DNA from: Escarpia spicata
Lineage: Eukaryota > Annelida > Polychaeta > Sabellida > Siboglinidae
Direction of reading: 5' to 3'
DNA length: 64,000 bases
Assembly: GCA_963995525.1 (NCBI GenBank)
Contig: OZ023213.1
Location: 43,838,190-43,902,189, forward strand
Below are positions 32,078 to 43,059 of the stretch, one piece after another. Both the position numbers and the translations under genes were made by a program. Each line of letters starts with the position of its first letter. Position 1 is the stretch's first letter. Under the pieces are notes generated by a model. That model made no database searches, was not told where the DNA came from, and saw nothing but the letters and a program-made list of their open reading frames with translations.

Positions 32078-32577
32078 TTGTATACAATTGTATGCCCGTA
32101 CAAACCAACAAGAGCCGTGCGCTCTACCAACACTAACATGTTAACGGTCCCGCGGACTCATGTCAAAGCTGGGGACAGTTCATTTGTGGACTTTTTTGTT
32201 TGTGGAACACTTTGCCCAATGACATTAAAAACGTTTTTTCGACTCGTTCTTGTCCGACCAATGTGGCATAGTTTAGTCTCTGCATTGATTTGTTTCATAT
32301 CTCTTATGTATAATTAACCTATTTATATATTTATTTTATACCTATATCTTATTTCTACATAGAACTGTAGCTATGATCATTATTTTAGTATATTTATTAG
32401 ATTACTGTATTTATTTGTATTTGACTAATATTAATTTTATAAGAATTTCGTTTAGATAATGCATGTTTATTTAGCCGTCATTATTACCTCTATCTGGGTT
32501 CTACATGTTGTAAAGCGCCACGAACAATTTATAATTGGATCTGGCGCTATATTAAATAAAATATATTATTATTGGAA
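32078..32577 (+). mobile_element. 3' end of an L2/CR1-like LINE
   Basis: A fragment of the C-terminal end of a LINE reverse-transcriptase protein, in broken frames. PYKPTRAVRSTNTNMLTVPR is followed, after frame shifts, by GDSSF and then by LWNTLPNDIKN, the usual order at the end of such ORFs. A 3' untranslated tail follows with GTAAAGCGCC ... GGCGCTATATTAAATAAAAT and a short (TTA)n end, which is the kind of tail seen on L2-like LINEs and on SINEs that borrow it. The copy is 5'-truncated and not functional. Confidence 0.65.
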
Positions 32578-32811
32578 ACTTCCATGGGAATGTTACAACT
32601 GATAGAGCCTACGTTAATTGACCATCTGTGATGCACAAAGAATATACCCGTTTAATTATGACAGTCACACAATGGACACACACTTGTAGATGAAAATATT
32701 AAATTATTCATTGCAGACGATTTCTATTTTACAGCACAGCATAGTAGTGTTAACGTACACTATAACTGCCACGTCATCTACTGCTCTTGTGTACCGACTT
32801 ATGAATGCTGA

Positions 32812-32976
32812 ATGAATGAATGAATGTTTTTATTTCATGTACAAAAACCAATAATACATGTGCAATTAAGTAATACATGCAAACAGGAATAAAAGGTACA
32901 CCATTAAAAAATATTAAGTAAAATATACATGTATAAATGAATAAACCAAACGAATAAGTTAAGAGACAGAAAGAGT

Positions 32977-33007
<31 letters not shown>

Positions 33008-33600
33008 GTAATATATATATATAATATAGTTACTATTTTATAAGATATCGGGATTTTGACCAGTAGGACCACATCGGCCCATTAACAATTTCTCTACAGT
33101 TACACATATATTATATCATATTATTGTTAACATTAAGAACATTTTTGCGCAATAGGGCGTCAAATGAGTCAATAGCATTATTTACAAACATATTACTCGC
33201 ATTGTCCCGGTGGTATCCTAGGATCTGTCTGTGCATATTGTTGTATGCGACTAAGTTTTAAATAGGTGCCCTTGTTGAAATGTTCCCAGAGTGTGGAACA
33301 GTAAATTGAACAACAATATGCATGGACCAGCTGAAGTTTAAAACCGATGGAACAGTTGTGGAATTTTCGGATGATGTTGGACCTGGCATAAAAGCTGCGC
33401 GAGTGTCTTACCATATCTTCATCATCCTTCAAGTCATTGCAGATAATCACCCCTAACTATTTTGTCATTTCAACATATATCGGTTTGTTTCTGTGCAAGT
33501 AAATATCTGGACATTTGAGATGAAAACCACATGGTTTGAAGACCACGCATACTAATTTTATAGGATGATTTTATAGAATCATAAAATATAATGATACCTA
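32812..33600 (-). mobile_element. Minus-strand LINE 3' fragment
   Basis: A decayed LINE C-terminal region. It contains LKCPDIYLHRNKPIYVEM, then LGVIICNDLKDDEDM, RSFYARSNIIRKFHNCSIG and, after a frame shift, VAYNNMHRQILGYHR and NMFVNNAIDSFDALLRKN. This is the thumb and connection region that follows the YADD box in jockey/CR1-like LINEs. A stop and at least one frameshift break it. The 3' end appears to run down to an (ATTC)n tail at about 32,812-32,825, typical of a LINE terminus. A TA-rich microsatellite at about 32,978-33,021 lies within it. Confidence 0.7.
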
Positions 33601-33934
33601 TTGTACTGTTTGCAGGTTCCATTCACTAGCCTTTTTGAAACACGATTCAGGCATCATGCGATACTGAGTTGATGTAGGCCCTATAAGGTTGCACATATAT
33701 TCTAACCTATGCACCTAACATATCAGACCCGTCCCGGTCGGTTGGTCTCTTTGTTTACAGTGGGTCCCGATGTAGACCTTGTAGCATGTCAAACCAACCG
33801 TGAAGGTTGCGCACTTACCTGGGAAATAAGTCTGGTTCAGGGGCATTAGCTAGAATTGGATCCAACCTGGAAATAAATACAGTAGGTACTAAGCTTATAT
33901 TTTCATATGAATGTATGAAATATGTAATACACAC

Positions 33935-34058
33935 ACACACGCACCCACGCACACACACACGCAATCATGCACGCACACTCATGCACACACGCACATCACA
34001 AATGCGTACACATGCACACACACACACATGGTCGCACATGCACGCACGCGCACACACA
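33935..34058. repeat. (CA)n-rich microsatellite, imperfect
   Basis: A run of CA with interspersed CG and TG units (ACACACACGCACCCACGC and so on), over about 120 bp. Confidence 0.9.
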
Positions 34059-34219
34059 TTCCTCCCATAGGCCTAGAGGTCTTTCTTAGGTCAGAAGGTC
34101 AAGTTTGTATTTTAATCATATGCCATAGCGTAGGCTGCTTATGTCGTGGTTGGTATCAATTTAAACCTAAAGTTTACGCTCTGCTGAATATAGGTGGCTA
34201 TGCAAATGTCTAGCATATT

Positions 34220-35460
34220 TTACTAACTTGCATATATCAGAGTTGAGGTGGATTTTCTTGTTAAACATAACTTGATAAACCCATCTCAACACTAGTTTCT
34301 AAAAGCGAGGTCATGCTTAACAAATATGTTATGTTTTTTGGAAGATATCACTAAGTGGGTAGATGATGGATCACCAGTAAATATCGTCTACTTAGATTTC
34401 CAAAAAGCTTTCAACAAAGTGCCACATCAAAGATTACTGCTTAAACTAAAGGCCCATGGCATAGGAAATGGTATAATTAACTGGATAAAAAAATGGCTGA
34501 TTGACAGAAGACAACGGGTAGTAGTTGATGGGGAGGCTTCAAACTAGAAATCAGTTTTGAGTGGGGTACCACAAGGATCAGTACTGGGACCTATATTATT
34601 TTTAATCTATATCAATGATTTGGATGATGATATAAGTAACATGTTGAAATTTGCATATAAAAATGATGATATAGAAGTGTTTGGAAGGAATAAACGTGAT
34701 GGAGATAGACAGCATTTACAAGATGATCTTGACAGGTTGATTAAATGGTCTGAAAAGTGGCAAATGTTATTAAATTTTGGAAAATGTAAATGCCTCCACA
34801 CAGGACATGGGAATGAAGATGTACAGTATTCAATGAGGGGTACTGTACTAATGTAAAAGAAAATGACTTAGGGTTAACCATCAGTGCTGATATGAAGGTT
34901 TCAGAGCAGTGCGGAATTGCAATTTCAAAGGGAAATCAAATCCTGTACAAAGCAATAGCTAGGCTACATTTAGAATATTGTATACAAGCATGGAGGTCAC
35001 ATCGCAAGGACATAGATATGCTAGAAAGAGTACAGAGGAGAGCGACTAAAATGATACCAAAACGGAGGGATCTTAGTTATGAAATACGCCTAAAAGAATG
35101 TGATTTAACAACAACAGAGACCAGGAGATTGAGAGAAAATCATATAGAACTGTTTAAAATATTGAGTGGTTATGAAAATATTGATAGAAATATTTTTTCT
35201 CAGTTAAGAAATATAGAAGGACTAGAGGACATGAAGTTACATTAGTAAAGGAGCAGTGTAGATTAGATATAAGAAAGTTCTAATTTCCACAAAGGACTGT
35301 AAATGGATGGAACATTATTATCTGCTGATTGTGTGGGTGCTAGTAGCATGAATATGTTTAAAAATAAAATCGACACATACCTCAGAAGGACAGGATACAC
35401 ATAAATAAAAGGGTTGGACTCTCGATCAGCCAAAAGGCTTCCTTGTCCACCTGCCATCTA
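34220..35460 (+). mobile_element. Decayed jockey/CR1-like LINE (reverse transcriptase part)
   Basis: A plus-strand LINE fragment covering most of the reverse transcriptase and the C-terminal end. Landmarks in order are ARSCLTNMLCFLEDITKW, the motif-A region VYLDFQKAFNKVPHQRLL, the motif-B region GVPQGSVLGPILFLIYINDL (34,561-34,620), then EKWQMLLNFGKCKCLHTGH, AIARLHLEYCIQAWRSH and DMLERVQRRATKMIPKRR. It has an in-frame stop just before motif B, a stop near 34,855, further frame breaks, and the catalytic FADD/YADD box is altered (KFAYKNDD). It is clearly dead and truncated upstream of about 34,220. The tail after 35,245 still shows fragments such as NRH and DSRSAKRLPC. Confidence 0.85.
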
Positions 35461-35764
35461 GAGTTAATTCTCTGGGTGGCGATCTTATTAAATCTTGTTA
35501 AACGGTTTGATCATTAGGCCTACTATGAACGTTCGCACCATTTTCTACCAAAACACCGCTACATTGACAGAAAAGGCCAACAAAACTGAATAAGCTAAAT
35601 ATAGCGTACTTGTTTACCCTCGACAAGGAGGGTGCATTTGGAGGTCTGGACCCGGCGGTTTTGATATTAGCTAGAATGGAAGGATGGAATAGAACAAGAT
35701 TATTGAAAATAACGAGAAAAACAGGACTGAATGCAACAGAAACCATAAAAGTCGCAGAACTACA
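35461..35764. other. Intergenic, nothing recognised
   Basis: Unique-looking sequence between the LINE end and the minisatellite. No gene or element is supported. Confidence 0.6.
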
Positions 35765-37385
35765 AGTGGAACATTGGACAGCTTGCAGTGGAACAATGGA
35801 CAGCCAGCAGTGGAACATTGGACAGCCGGCAGTGGAACATTGGACAGCCGGCAGTGGAACAATGGACAGCCGGCCGTGGAACAACAGACAGCCGGCAGTG
35901 GAACAATGGACAGCCGGCCGTGGAACAATGGCCAGCTGGCCCTGGAACAATGGACAGCCGGCAGTGGAACAATGGACAGCCGGCCGTGGAACAATGGACA
36001 GCCGGCAGTGGAACAATGGACAGCCAGCAATGGAACAACGGACAGCCGGCAGTGGAACAATGGACAGCCAGCAGTGCAACAATGGCCAGCCGGCAGTGAA
36101 ACAATGGACAGCTGGCTGTGGACCAACAGACAGCCGGCAGTGGAACAACGGACAGCCGGCTGTGGACCAATGGACAGCCGGCAGTGGAACAACGGACAGC
36201 CGTCCGTGGAACAACGGACAGCCGGCCGTGGAACAACGGACAGCCGGCAGTGGAACAACGGACAGCCGGCATTGGAACAATGGACAGCCGGCCGTGGAAC
36301 AACGGACAGCCGGCCGTGGAACAATGGACAGCCGGCCGTGGAACAATGGACAGCCGGCAGTGGAACAATGTACAGACAGCAGTGGAACAACGGACAGCTG
36401 GCAGTGGAACAACGGACAGCCGACTAAGGAACAATGGACAACCGGCAGGGGAACAACGGACAGCCGGCAGTGGAACAACGGACAGCCGGCCGTGGAACAA
36501 TGGACAGCCGGCCGTGGAACAATGGACAGCTGGCAGTGGAACATTGGACAGCCGGCAGTGGAACAACGGACAGCCGGCAGTGAAACAAAGGACAGCCGGC
36601 CATGGAACAATGGACAGCCAGCAGTGGAACAACGGCCAGTCGGCAGTGGAACAACGGACAGCCGGCTGTAGACCAATGGACAGCCGGCAGTGGAACAATG
36701 GACAGCCGGCTGTGGACCAATGGACAGCCAGCAGTGGAACAATGCACAGCCAGCCGTGGAACAATGGACACCCGTCCACGGAACAATGGACAGACGGCCG
36801 TGGAACATTGGACAGCTGGCAGTGGAACAATGGAGAGCCGGCAGTGGAACATTGGACAGCAGGCAGTGGAACATTGGACAGCCGGCAGTGGAACAATGGA
36901 CAGCCGGTAGTGGAACAATGGACAGCCAGCCCTGGAACAATGGACAGCCGGCAGTGGAACAATGGACAGCCGGCAGTGGAATAATGGACAGCCGGCCATG
37001 GAACAATGGACAGCTGGCAGTGGAACAACGGACAGCCGGCAGTGGAACAACGGACAGCCGGCCATGGAACAATGGACAGCCAGTAGTGGAACAACGGCCA
37101 GCCGGCAGTGGAACAATGGATAGCCGTCCGTGGAACAACGGACAGCCGGCCGTGGAACATTGGACAGCCGGCAGTGGAACAACGGACAGCCGGCAGTGGA
37201 ACAAAGGACAGCCGACCGTGGAACAACGGACAGCCGGCCGTGGAACAACGGACAGCCGGCAGTGGAACAACGGACAGCCCGTCGTGGAACAACGGACAGC
37301 CGGCACTGGAACAACGGACAGCCGGCAGTGGAACAACGGACAGCCGGCAGTGGAACAATGGACAGCCGGCAGTGGAACATTGGCG
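35765..37385. repeat. 22-bp minisatellite, about 73 copies
   Basis: An uninterrupted array with consensus TGGACAGCCGGCAGTGGAAC plus AA, 22 bp long. Variants swap GCAG/GCCG, AATGG/AACGG/ATTGG and occasional single bases. Neither strand of the unit has a stop codon in any frame, and 22 is not a multiple of 3. Each frame therefore cycles through all three phases and gives a 66-bp (22-residue) peptide repeat, producing long accidental ORFs on both strands (up to 654 codons on the minus strand). No splice, start or domain evidence supports real coding. Confidence 0.95.
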
Positions 37386-38353
37386 GTCAAAAGATTACCC
37401 ATGCTGGCTCTTATAACTTGCAAGTAGGCATACAACTGTTTTATTTCTAAAATTTGCCACAATAATTTTTACCAACAACGTAGAACTCTAAGATGGTGGT
37501 GCAGCAGAACACAGACCGTTAGGTTAATACTGCCGAGTCGTTGAACCAGACATTTGCCTAACAACACGTAGATACCATAACAGTATAACTTATATAAAGG
37601 CTTGACCCATTACAGCAGAGTGGTTTGTTAATTGCCGATGTGTGATAAGCCACATAGCTGTTTGTTTTTAAACTAGCAACAATAAAATGTCTGGAAATGT
37701 GAAGTGCATATAGGAAAATGCAAAAACTCGGATGAAGATTGAACCTGATGTAACACACTGACTGCGCACACTTGCACCTCCACGCGCACGGATCATTTCA
37801 ATCGCAGATAAAACATCTTGAAAATCAAGAAAGTTAATTGAGATCGCTTACATGTGTTCCCGCTTGTCTTCATTTTTTTGGCATTACGAAATGCTAATTG
37901 TTATTGTGTCGGGTAAGAAAGAGAAGCGAAGAATGATTGTTGATATGAGATTTAATAACTAATGAAAGGAACTAGGCCCTAAATGCCAGCGCCGCGATGC
38001 TGCGCAAATGCACGTGCCTGGAAATACGTCAAAGAACTGACTAAAGATGCGGGTAAAAACTGTTGCCATGACGACCGGTATGATGCGCTAGTTCGAAGAC
38101 ATCGCACAGTTCAAGTATTTCGACTGAATGTCGAATTTAGCCCTTGATTTCCCTGGGTGCACTAGTGTACATAATTGGTTTGCAGAGGTATGCATATCCC
38201 CGAAACAAGGAGATAGGGCATAATCTCCTATACATATGTATTCCAAGACATAAAAAATATGTATTATTAGAAAAAGTGTTATTAAAGCACGCACACACGC
38301 ACGTACGTAATGTTTTCCTTACTCAGTATTGGGACATTAACAGTGTGGCTATA
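37386..38353. other. Intergenic, nothing recognised
   Basis: Sequence between the minisatellite and the duplicated segment. No coding exon or element is supported. Confidence 0.6.
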
Positions 38354-39009
38354 GGTAGGGGTCTGCAGTATTATATATCCGTATTCCAAATAAATGGAAA
38401 CGTTTATGTACGTGCATGCATGCGTGAGTGTCTGTGTGCGTGTGTGTCGGTAATTCTCTACATAAATCCGACAAACTTTAGTGTTGTGTCCTATTATTGA
38501 GGACATCTCTCCCGGGTGGATAATGCGTCCTAGTGTCTAGGGACGATAACGTATCGGTACGATGCAGGCTCGATTAGGGTGCTGAGCTGTAGTGGAAGAG
38601 GCCATTTAATCATGGTCGGGACGCTACAACCGGTGGAGGAGGAGATAGTAGCTCTACAGCATGGCGTCAGTGATGATATCCCGGGAAACGTTCTCTCCTA
38701 ACACCTTAGCATTTACACCTCCGTCGTTGTAGTTCGCTGGCCCCGTCTTCCCGCTATCTAATCAGGATACCGCCGCTTTCAAGTGTCGTTTTTAACGGCC
38801 TTGTGTGGCTGCTCCCAGTCCTTCACCCACGGGCCTCCACTGCGTCAAACGTTCGTGATACATTGCTTTAGGTAACCATCGTCTCCCGACATGGCTATAG
38901 TCCGATGTACTGGCAATCTGCATCAAATCAACCCTTGTCATGTTAAGTGCGTGTTGTGATTTCTGCGCAAGCCACGTTATCTTCTTGAAGAAACCCGTGC
39001 TTATTCGAT
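38354..39009. repeat. Duplicated 656-bp segment, copy 1
   Basis: Begins GGTAGGGGTCTGCAGTATTA and ends TTATTCGATC just before a (CCCT)n run. Copy 2 (40,083-40,738) is nearly identical; I noticed only a couple of substitutions (for example near 38,521 and 38,585), so the duplication is recent. The segment is CpG-containing and shows no recognisable ORF or transposon termini. Confidence 0.95.
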
Positions 39010-39142
39010 CCCTCCCTCCCTCCCTCCCTCCCTCCCTCCCTCCCTCCCTCCCTCCCTCCCTCCCTCCCTCCCTCCCTCCCTCCCTCCCTCCCTCCCTCCC
39101 TCCCTCCCTCCCTCCCTCCCTCCCTCCCTCCCTCCCTCCCTC
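39010..39142. repeat. (CCCT)n microsatellite, about 33 units
   Basis: An essentially perfect CCCT tetranucleotide run directly after segment copy 1 and abutting the LINE-derived copy. The run after copy 2 has only about 9 units. Confidence 0.97.
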
Positions 39143-40084
39143 CTTGCATCCGTACCAGCGAATGACAAAGATTTCCTTCTTGGAGATTTCAACGCTCGTG
39201 TAGGGAAAAATGCATACCTATGAAATAATGTCATTGGAAGACATGTGGTAGGAAACATAAATGACAACGGGGTGCTACTACTCAGCAAATGTGCAGAACA
39301 CGAGCTGCTAATCATAAATACCACCTTTCGCATGAAAAATAAGTTCAAAACACCATGGATGCATCCCAGGTCAAAAAGTCAAAACATTGGCATCTGATTG
39401 ACTATGTCATCACACGTCAACGTGATCGTGTAGATGTCCTCATTACTAAAGCAATGAGTGGATCTACAGCCTGATGGACTGACCACAGGCTAATCCGTGC
39501 CAAACTAGCAATTCAAATCACACCAAAACACCGGAAACAACGCGCTACAAGGAGGAGGCTAGATGTGGGCAAACTGAAAGACACAGACGTCAGCCATCAG
39601 CTCCAACAGAATCTTGAAGAGAAACTCGCAGATGTGCCAAAAGAGAATATTTCGGTAAACAAGGAATGGATCTCGCTCCGCAACAACATCACCAAAGTAT
39701 GAAAAAAAAACACTTGGATATCAAACCACCAAGATTGGTTCAACGAAAATGATACAACAATCAAGGATCTGATCGACAAGAAACGAGCTGCCTTCGTGGA
39801 CTGTCAAAACCACAGAAACTGCCTCACACGTAAAGCAAAACACCAACGCCTGCGTTCCGATGTACGGAAACAAATTCGTAACATCAAGAACCAATGGTGG
39901 ATAGCAAAGGCCGCCGAAATACAGGAATTTGCTGACAGCCACAGGTCGCGTAAATTCTTCAAAGCCTCCAGATATATATATGGACCTGTAAGAGGACATA
40001 CTGCGTCTATGCGCTCAAAAGATGGTTCCACTCTTGTCAAAGAAAAGGAAGGCATCCTAAATCGTTGGCAAGAACATTTTTCGG
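39141..40084 (+). mobile_element. Duplicated internal piece of the 43-46 kb LINE
   Basis: A copy of 43,235-44,177, nearly identical over about 943 bp with one 1-bp indel and a handful of substitutions. It carries the LINE endonuclease end (DKDFLLGDFNARV) and linker (DCQNHRNCLTRKAKHQRLRS ... EGILNRWQEHFS). It shares old inactivating changes with the 43-kb copy, for example the stop after AYL, so it derives from that already-dead element and not from a new retrotransposition. Both its ends are abrupt and lie at other repeats. Confidence 0.9.
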
Positions 40085-40738
40085 TAGGGGTCTGCAGTAT
40101 TATATATCCGTATTCCAAATAAATGGAAACGTTTATGTACGTGCATGCATGCGTGAGTGTCTGTGTGCGTGTGTGTCGGTAATTCTCTACATAAATCCGA
40201 CAAACTTTAGTGTTGTGTCCTATTATTGAGGACATCTCTCCCGGGTGGATGATGCGTCCTAGTGTCTAGGGACGATAACGTATCGGTACGATGCAGGCTC
40301 GATTAGGGTGCTGGGCTGTAGTGGAAGAGGCCATTTAATCATGGTCGGGACGCTACAACCGGTGGAGGAGGAGATAGTAGCTCTACAGCATGGCGTCAGT
40401 GATGATATCCCGGGAAACGTTCTCTCCTAACACCTTAGCATTTACACCTCCGTCGTTGTAGTTCGCTGGCCCCGTCTTCCCGCTATCTAATCAGGATACC
40501 GCCGCTTTCAAGTGTCGTTTTTAACGGCCTTGTGTGGCTGCTCCCAGTCCTTCACCCACGGGCCTCCACTGCGTCAAACGTTCGTGATACATTGCTTTAG
40601 GTAACCATCGTCTCCCGACATGGCTATAGTCCGATGTACTGGCAATCTGCATCAAATCAACCCTTGTCATGTTAAGTGCGTGTTGTGATTTCTGCGCAAG
40701 CCACGTTATCTTCTTGAAGAAACCCGTGCTTATTCGAT
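40083..40738. repeat. Duplicated 656-bp segment, copy 2
   Basis: Near-identical partner of 38,354-39,009. It is joined on its left to the LINE-derived piece with a 2-bp overlap (GG) and on its right to a short (CCCT)n run. Confidence 0.95.
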
Positions 40739-40774
40739 CCCTCCCTCCCTCCCTCCCTCCCTCCCTCCCTCCTT
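40739..40774. repeat. (CCCT)n microsatellite, about 9 units
   Basis: A short tetranucleotide run at the end of segment copy 2, followed by unique sequence (CTTCCACAAACTGAG). Confidence 0.95.
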
Positions 40775-43059
40775 CCACAAACTGAGAACGTTACATCGGC
40801 CTGCAAATTACTGGAGCATATCACTAAAATATTCCCTCGAATACGTCGGCCTACACACGTTCTCTTGCCACCGGGAGAGAGGGATCGGTATAAAGCAATG
40901 GGGATACATTGTAATAGTTTTCATAGTGTACACAATTTTGTACTTCACCAAACAACTCACAGCGTACTAAACGAGGAATAAAACTGTTGCAGCGCATGTC
41001 AATTACCTATTTTTGTCTAGTCCAAACTTCACGAAGCGCAACATTCTTGTTCACGGTTATGAAAAGCTGGCTTCCATTCGAGGCCAAACCGTTTTGCGTC
41101 AGCGACGCTTGTTTTAGCTACGGACAGACCACAGCCGACCGCCAGCCGTCGGCAGTGGCTATTTCGCTCCCCGCTTGCGCACTTCCCCGCTACCTCCTGG
41201 ATAGAATATCTCAAGGAGGAAGGACGTTACGGGCAAGTTACGTCATCCCCCAAGGTCGACGGAACAAATACCGTCGAACAGTTGTACGGAAAACCACGAC
41301 GGGGAAACGGTAAAGCTCGCAGTGGGAAGATTGGCGTTAGAACGACGGGTGCGTTGCGAGTAGTCCCCTAATGTTTTTTGTGTGAATTTTGGTGATGTTT
41401 TTTTATCCAACACTACCCCCCTCAAACCTCGAAAAATCTCCAACGTTATCACCAATAAACAGCGAACAAATCTTCAACACCACCCTCCTCGAACCGAAAT
41501 CGTCAACACTACCCCGTCTTCTTCCGACGCCATGTCCCATGCACCGCAGCGAATTGCAGACGCTCAAGACAAAAAAGGTAGTTATTCACAAGAGTTCCCG
41601 ATATGCTTTTCACCTGTCGGAGAAAGACTGACACAGTGAACGATTTGAGTGGTCCATAATCGGCAGAGGCAATCCAGCCAGAGGCGCCACCGTGAACGAA
41701 CTGAAGATCAAAATGTATACTGTAATAGTGATAAATGATGATCAAAATACGGTAATAGAGATAAATGATGCTCTTGGTTTATAGCTTCATAGGTGGAGAT
41801 GTGAGATATTTCATAAAAAAACCACGAAAGTGTCAGTGCATGTGTGTGTGTGGGGGGGGGGGCGTGCGTGCGTGCATCTCTCTCTCTCTCTCCGTGTGTG
41901 TGTGCGTGCGTGCGTTCATGCGTGCGTGTGTGCTTTGCGAGAACGTGTGTGTGTGCGTGCGTGCGTGCGTGCGTGCGCGTCTGCGTGTATGCGTGTGTAT
42001 GTGCTGCTCCCGGATTGGGTCAATGATTTAGCAAAAGAGATAGAAGGGTACTTTCATCTGGTAGGTAGTGCCGCTTTTTATTACCGAAGGAACATTGAAA
42101 ACGCATGCTAGATAACACATAATTATGTGTACATTTCTTAATGCAAGCACGGCAGCTAGTTCACGTCAAACGAACACGACTTCATGAAAGAGCGGGCAAC
42201 TAGATGGAGTGTATTTGTCTGTGTGATATGAAATTAACCTGGGCCTCTGAAGCCGAAGGGAAAACAAAAAAAGATCAAAATCAACATGGAGAAGGTATGT
42301 TGAAGCGGAGAGGAACCAACTGCAATAGAGTTCCTTCACGGTCTCGGCTGAACTGATGACATAGGAAGACGGTTGGGTGATGCTATTGAACAATTTCGGC
42401 ATAACTTCAGCTTTTTGTAATCTGAACGGGGGTACATTCCAAAGGCCTGGGGGGCACGGTCGCGTGGGCCCATTATAAAAGGTCTGCGGGCACGCCAAAT
42501 TCCTATGGTCTAAAGGGCACATGTCCCCCAGCCCCCTGGATCCGCCTATGAAAAGAGTGGTTGGTGCACATGCCCCCACACCTTTGGAATGTGGCCGCGC
42601 TATGCCCGCGCTAGCCTGACGTGCCCTCTATAGACCTTTGTATTGTGTTCTGGTGAGTTGCAGGAGGGAGGAGCAATCGGACATTTTGGTGAGCTTAAAG
42701 ATGTTGAATGTCGCCACAAAAAATCTTCAACAATACCTCTCCTTGTCTTCCGATGTCATGTTCCTTCTCAGCCCACCCAATATTAATTTCGTTCCGGCGC
42801 CAGTAAAGATTTTTTGGCAAGCCTGAAAAGGGGTGTGCAATTGGAGGTTTTGAGCCCCATAGACTACCCACTCTGGGTCCGCCCCTGGAACTCCCTGAGC
42901 GAATGTAAAAAAACGTGGTAGACGGGGGACAGTGATGGTGCAACTGGCGGGCTACCAAGTCTGCTATATGTTTAACTGAGATATGTATCTTAATCGAGGA
43001 ATGGAAATTTCAATCACCGTGATTTGTAAAGTTGTAACGTAAAGTTTTTTTGACAATTG
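40775..43059. other. Intergenic with dispersed repeat fragments and (GT)n
   Basis: No gene is supported. The 41.0-41.35 kb part is relatively CpG-rich. Imperfect (GT)n/(CT)n tracts lie at about 41,841-42,003. Phrases such as CTGGATCCGCCTATG (about 42,536) and CTGGGTCCGCCCCTGG (about 42,873) recall common invertebrate dispersed repeats. A segment around 41,440-41,540 resembles ones near 42,700 and 47,590. Confidence 0.55.

Noticed and set aside
35765..37385. CRISPR-like array
   Set aside because: Units are contiguous with no unique spacers, and the genome is animal.
35498..37462. Open frames of up to 654 codons on both strands, looking like a repeat protein
   Set aside because: They arise because the 22-bp unit has no stop codon in any frame. 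All six frames are open and no start, splice or domain evidence singles one out.
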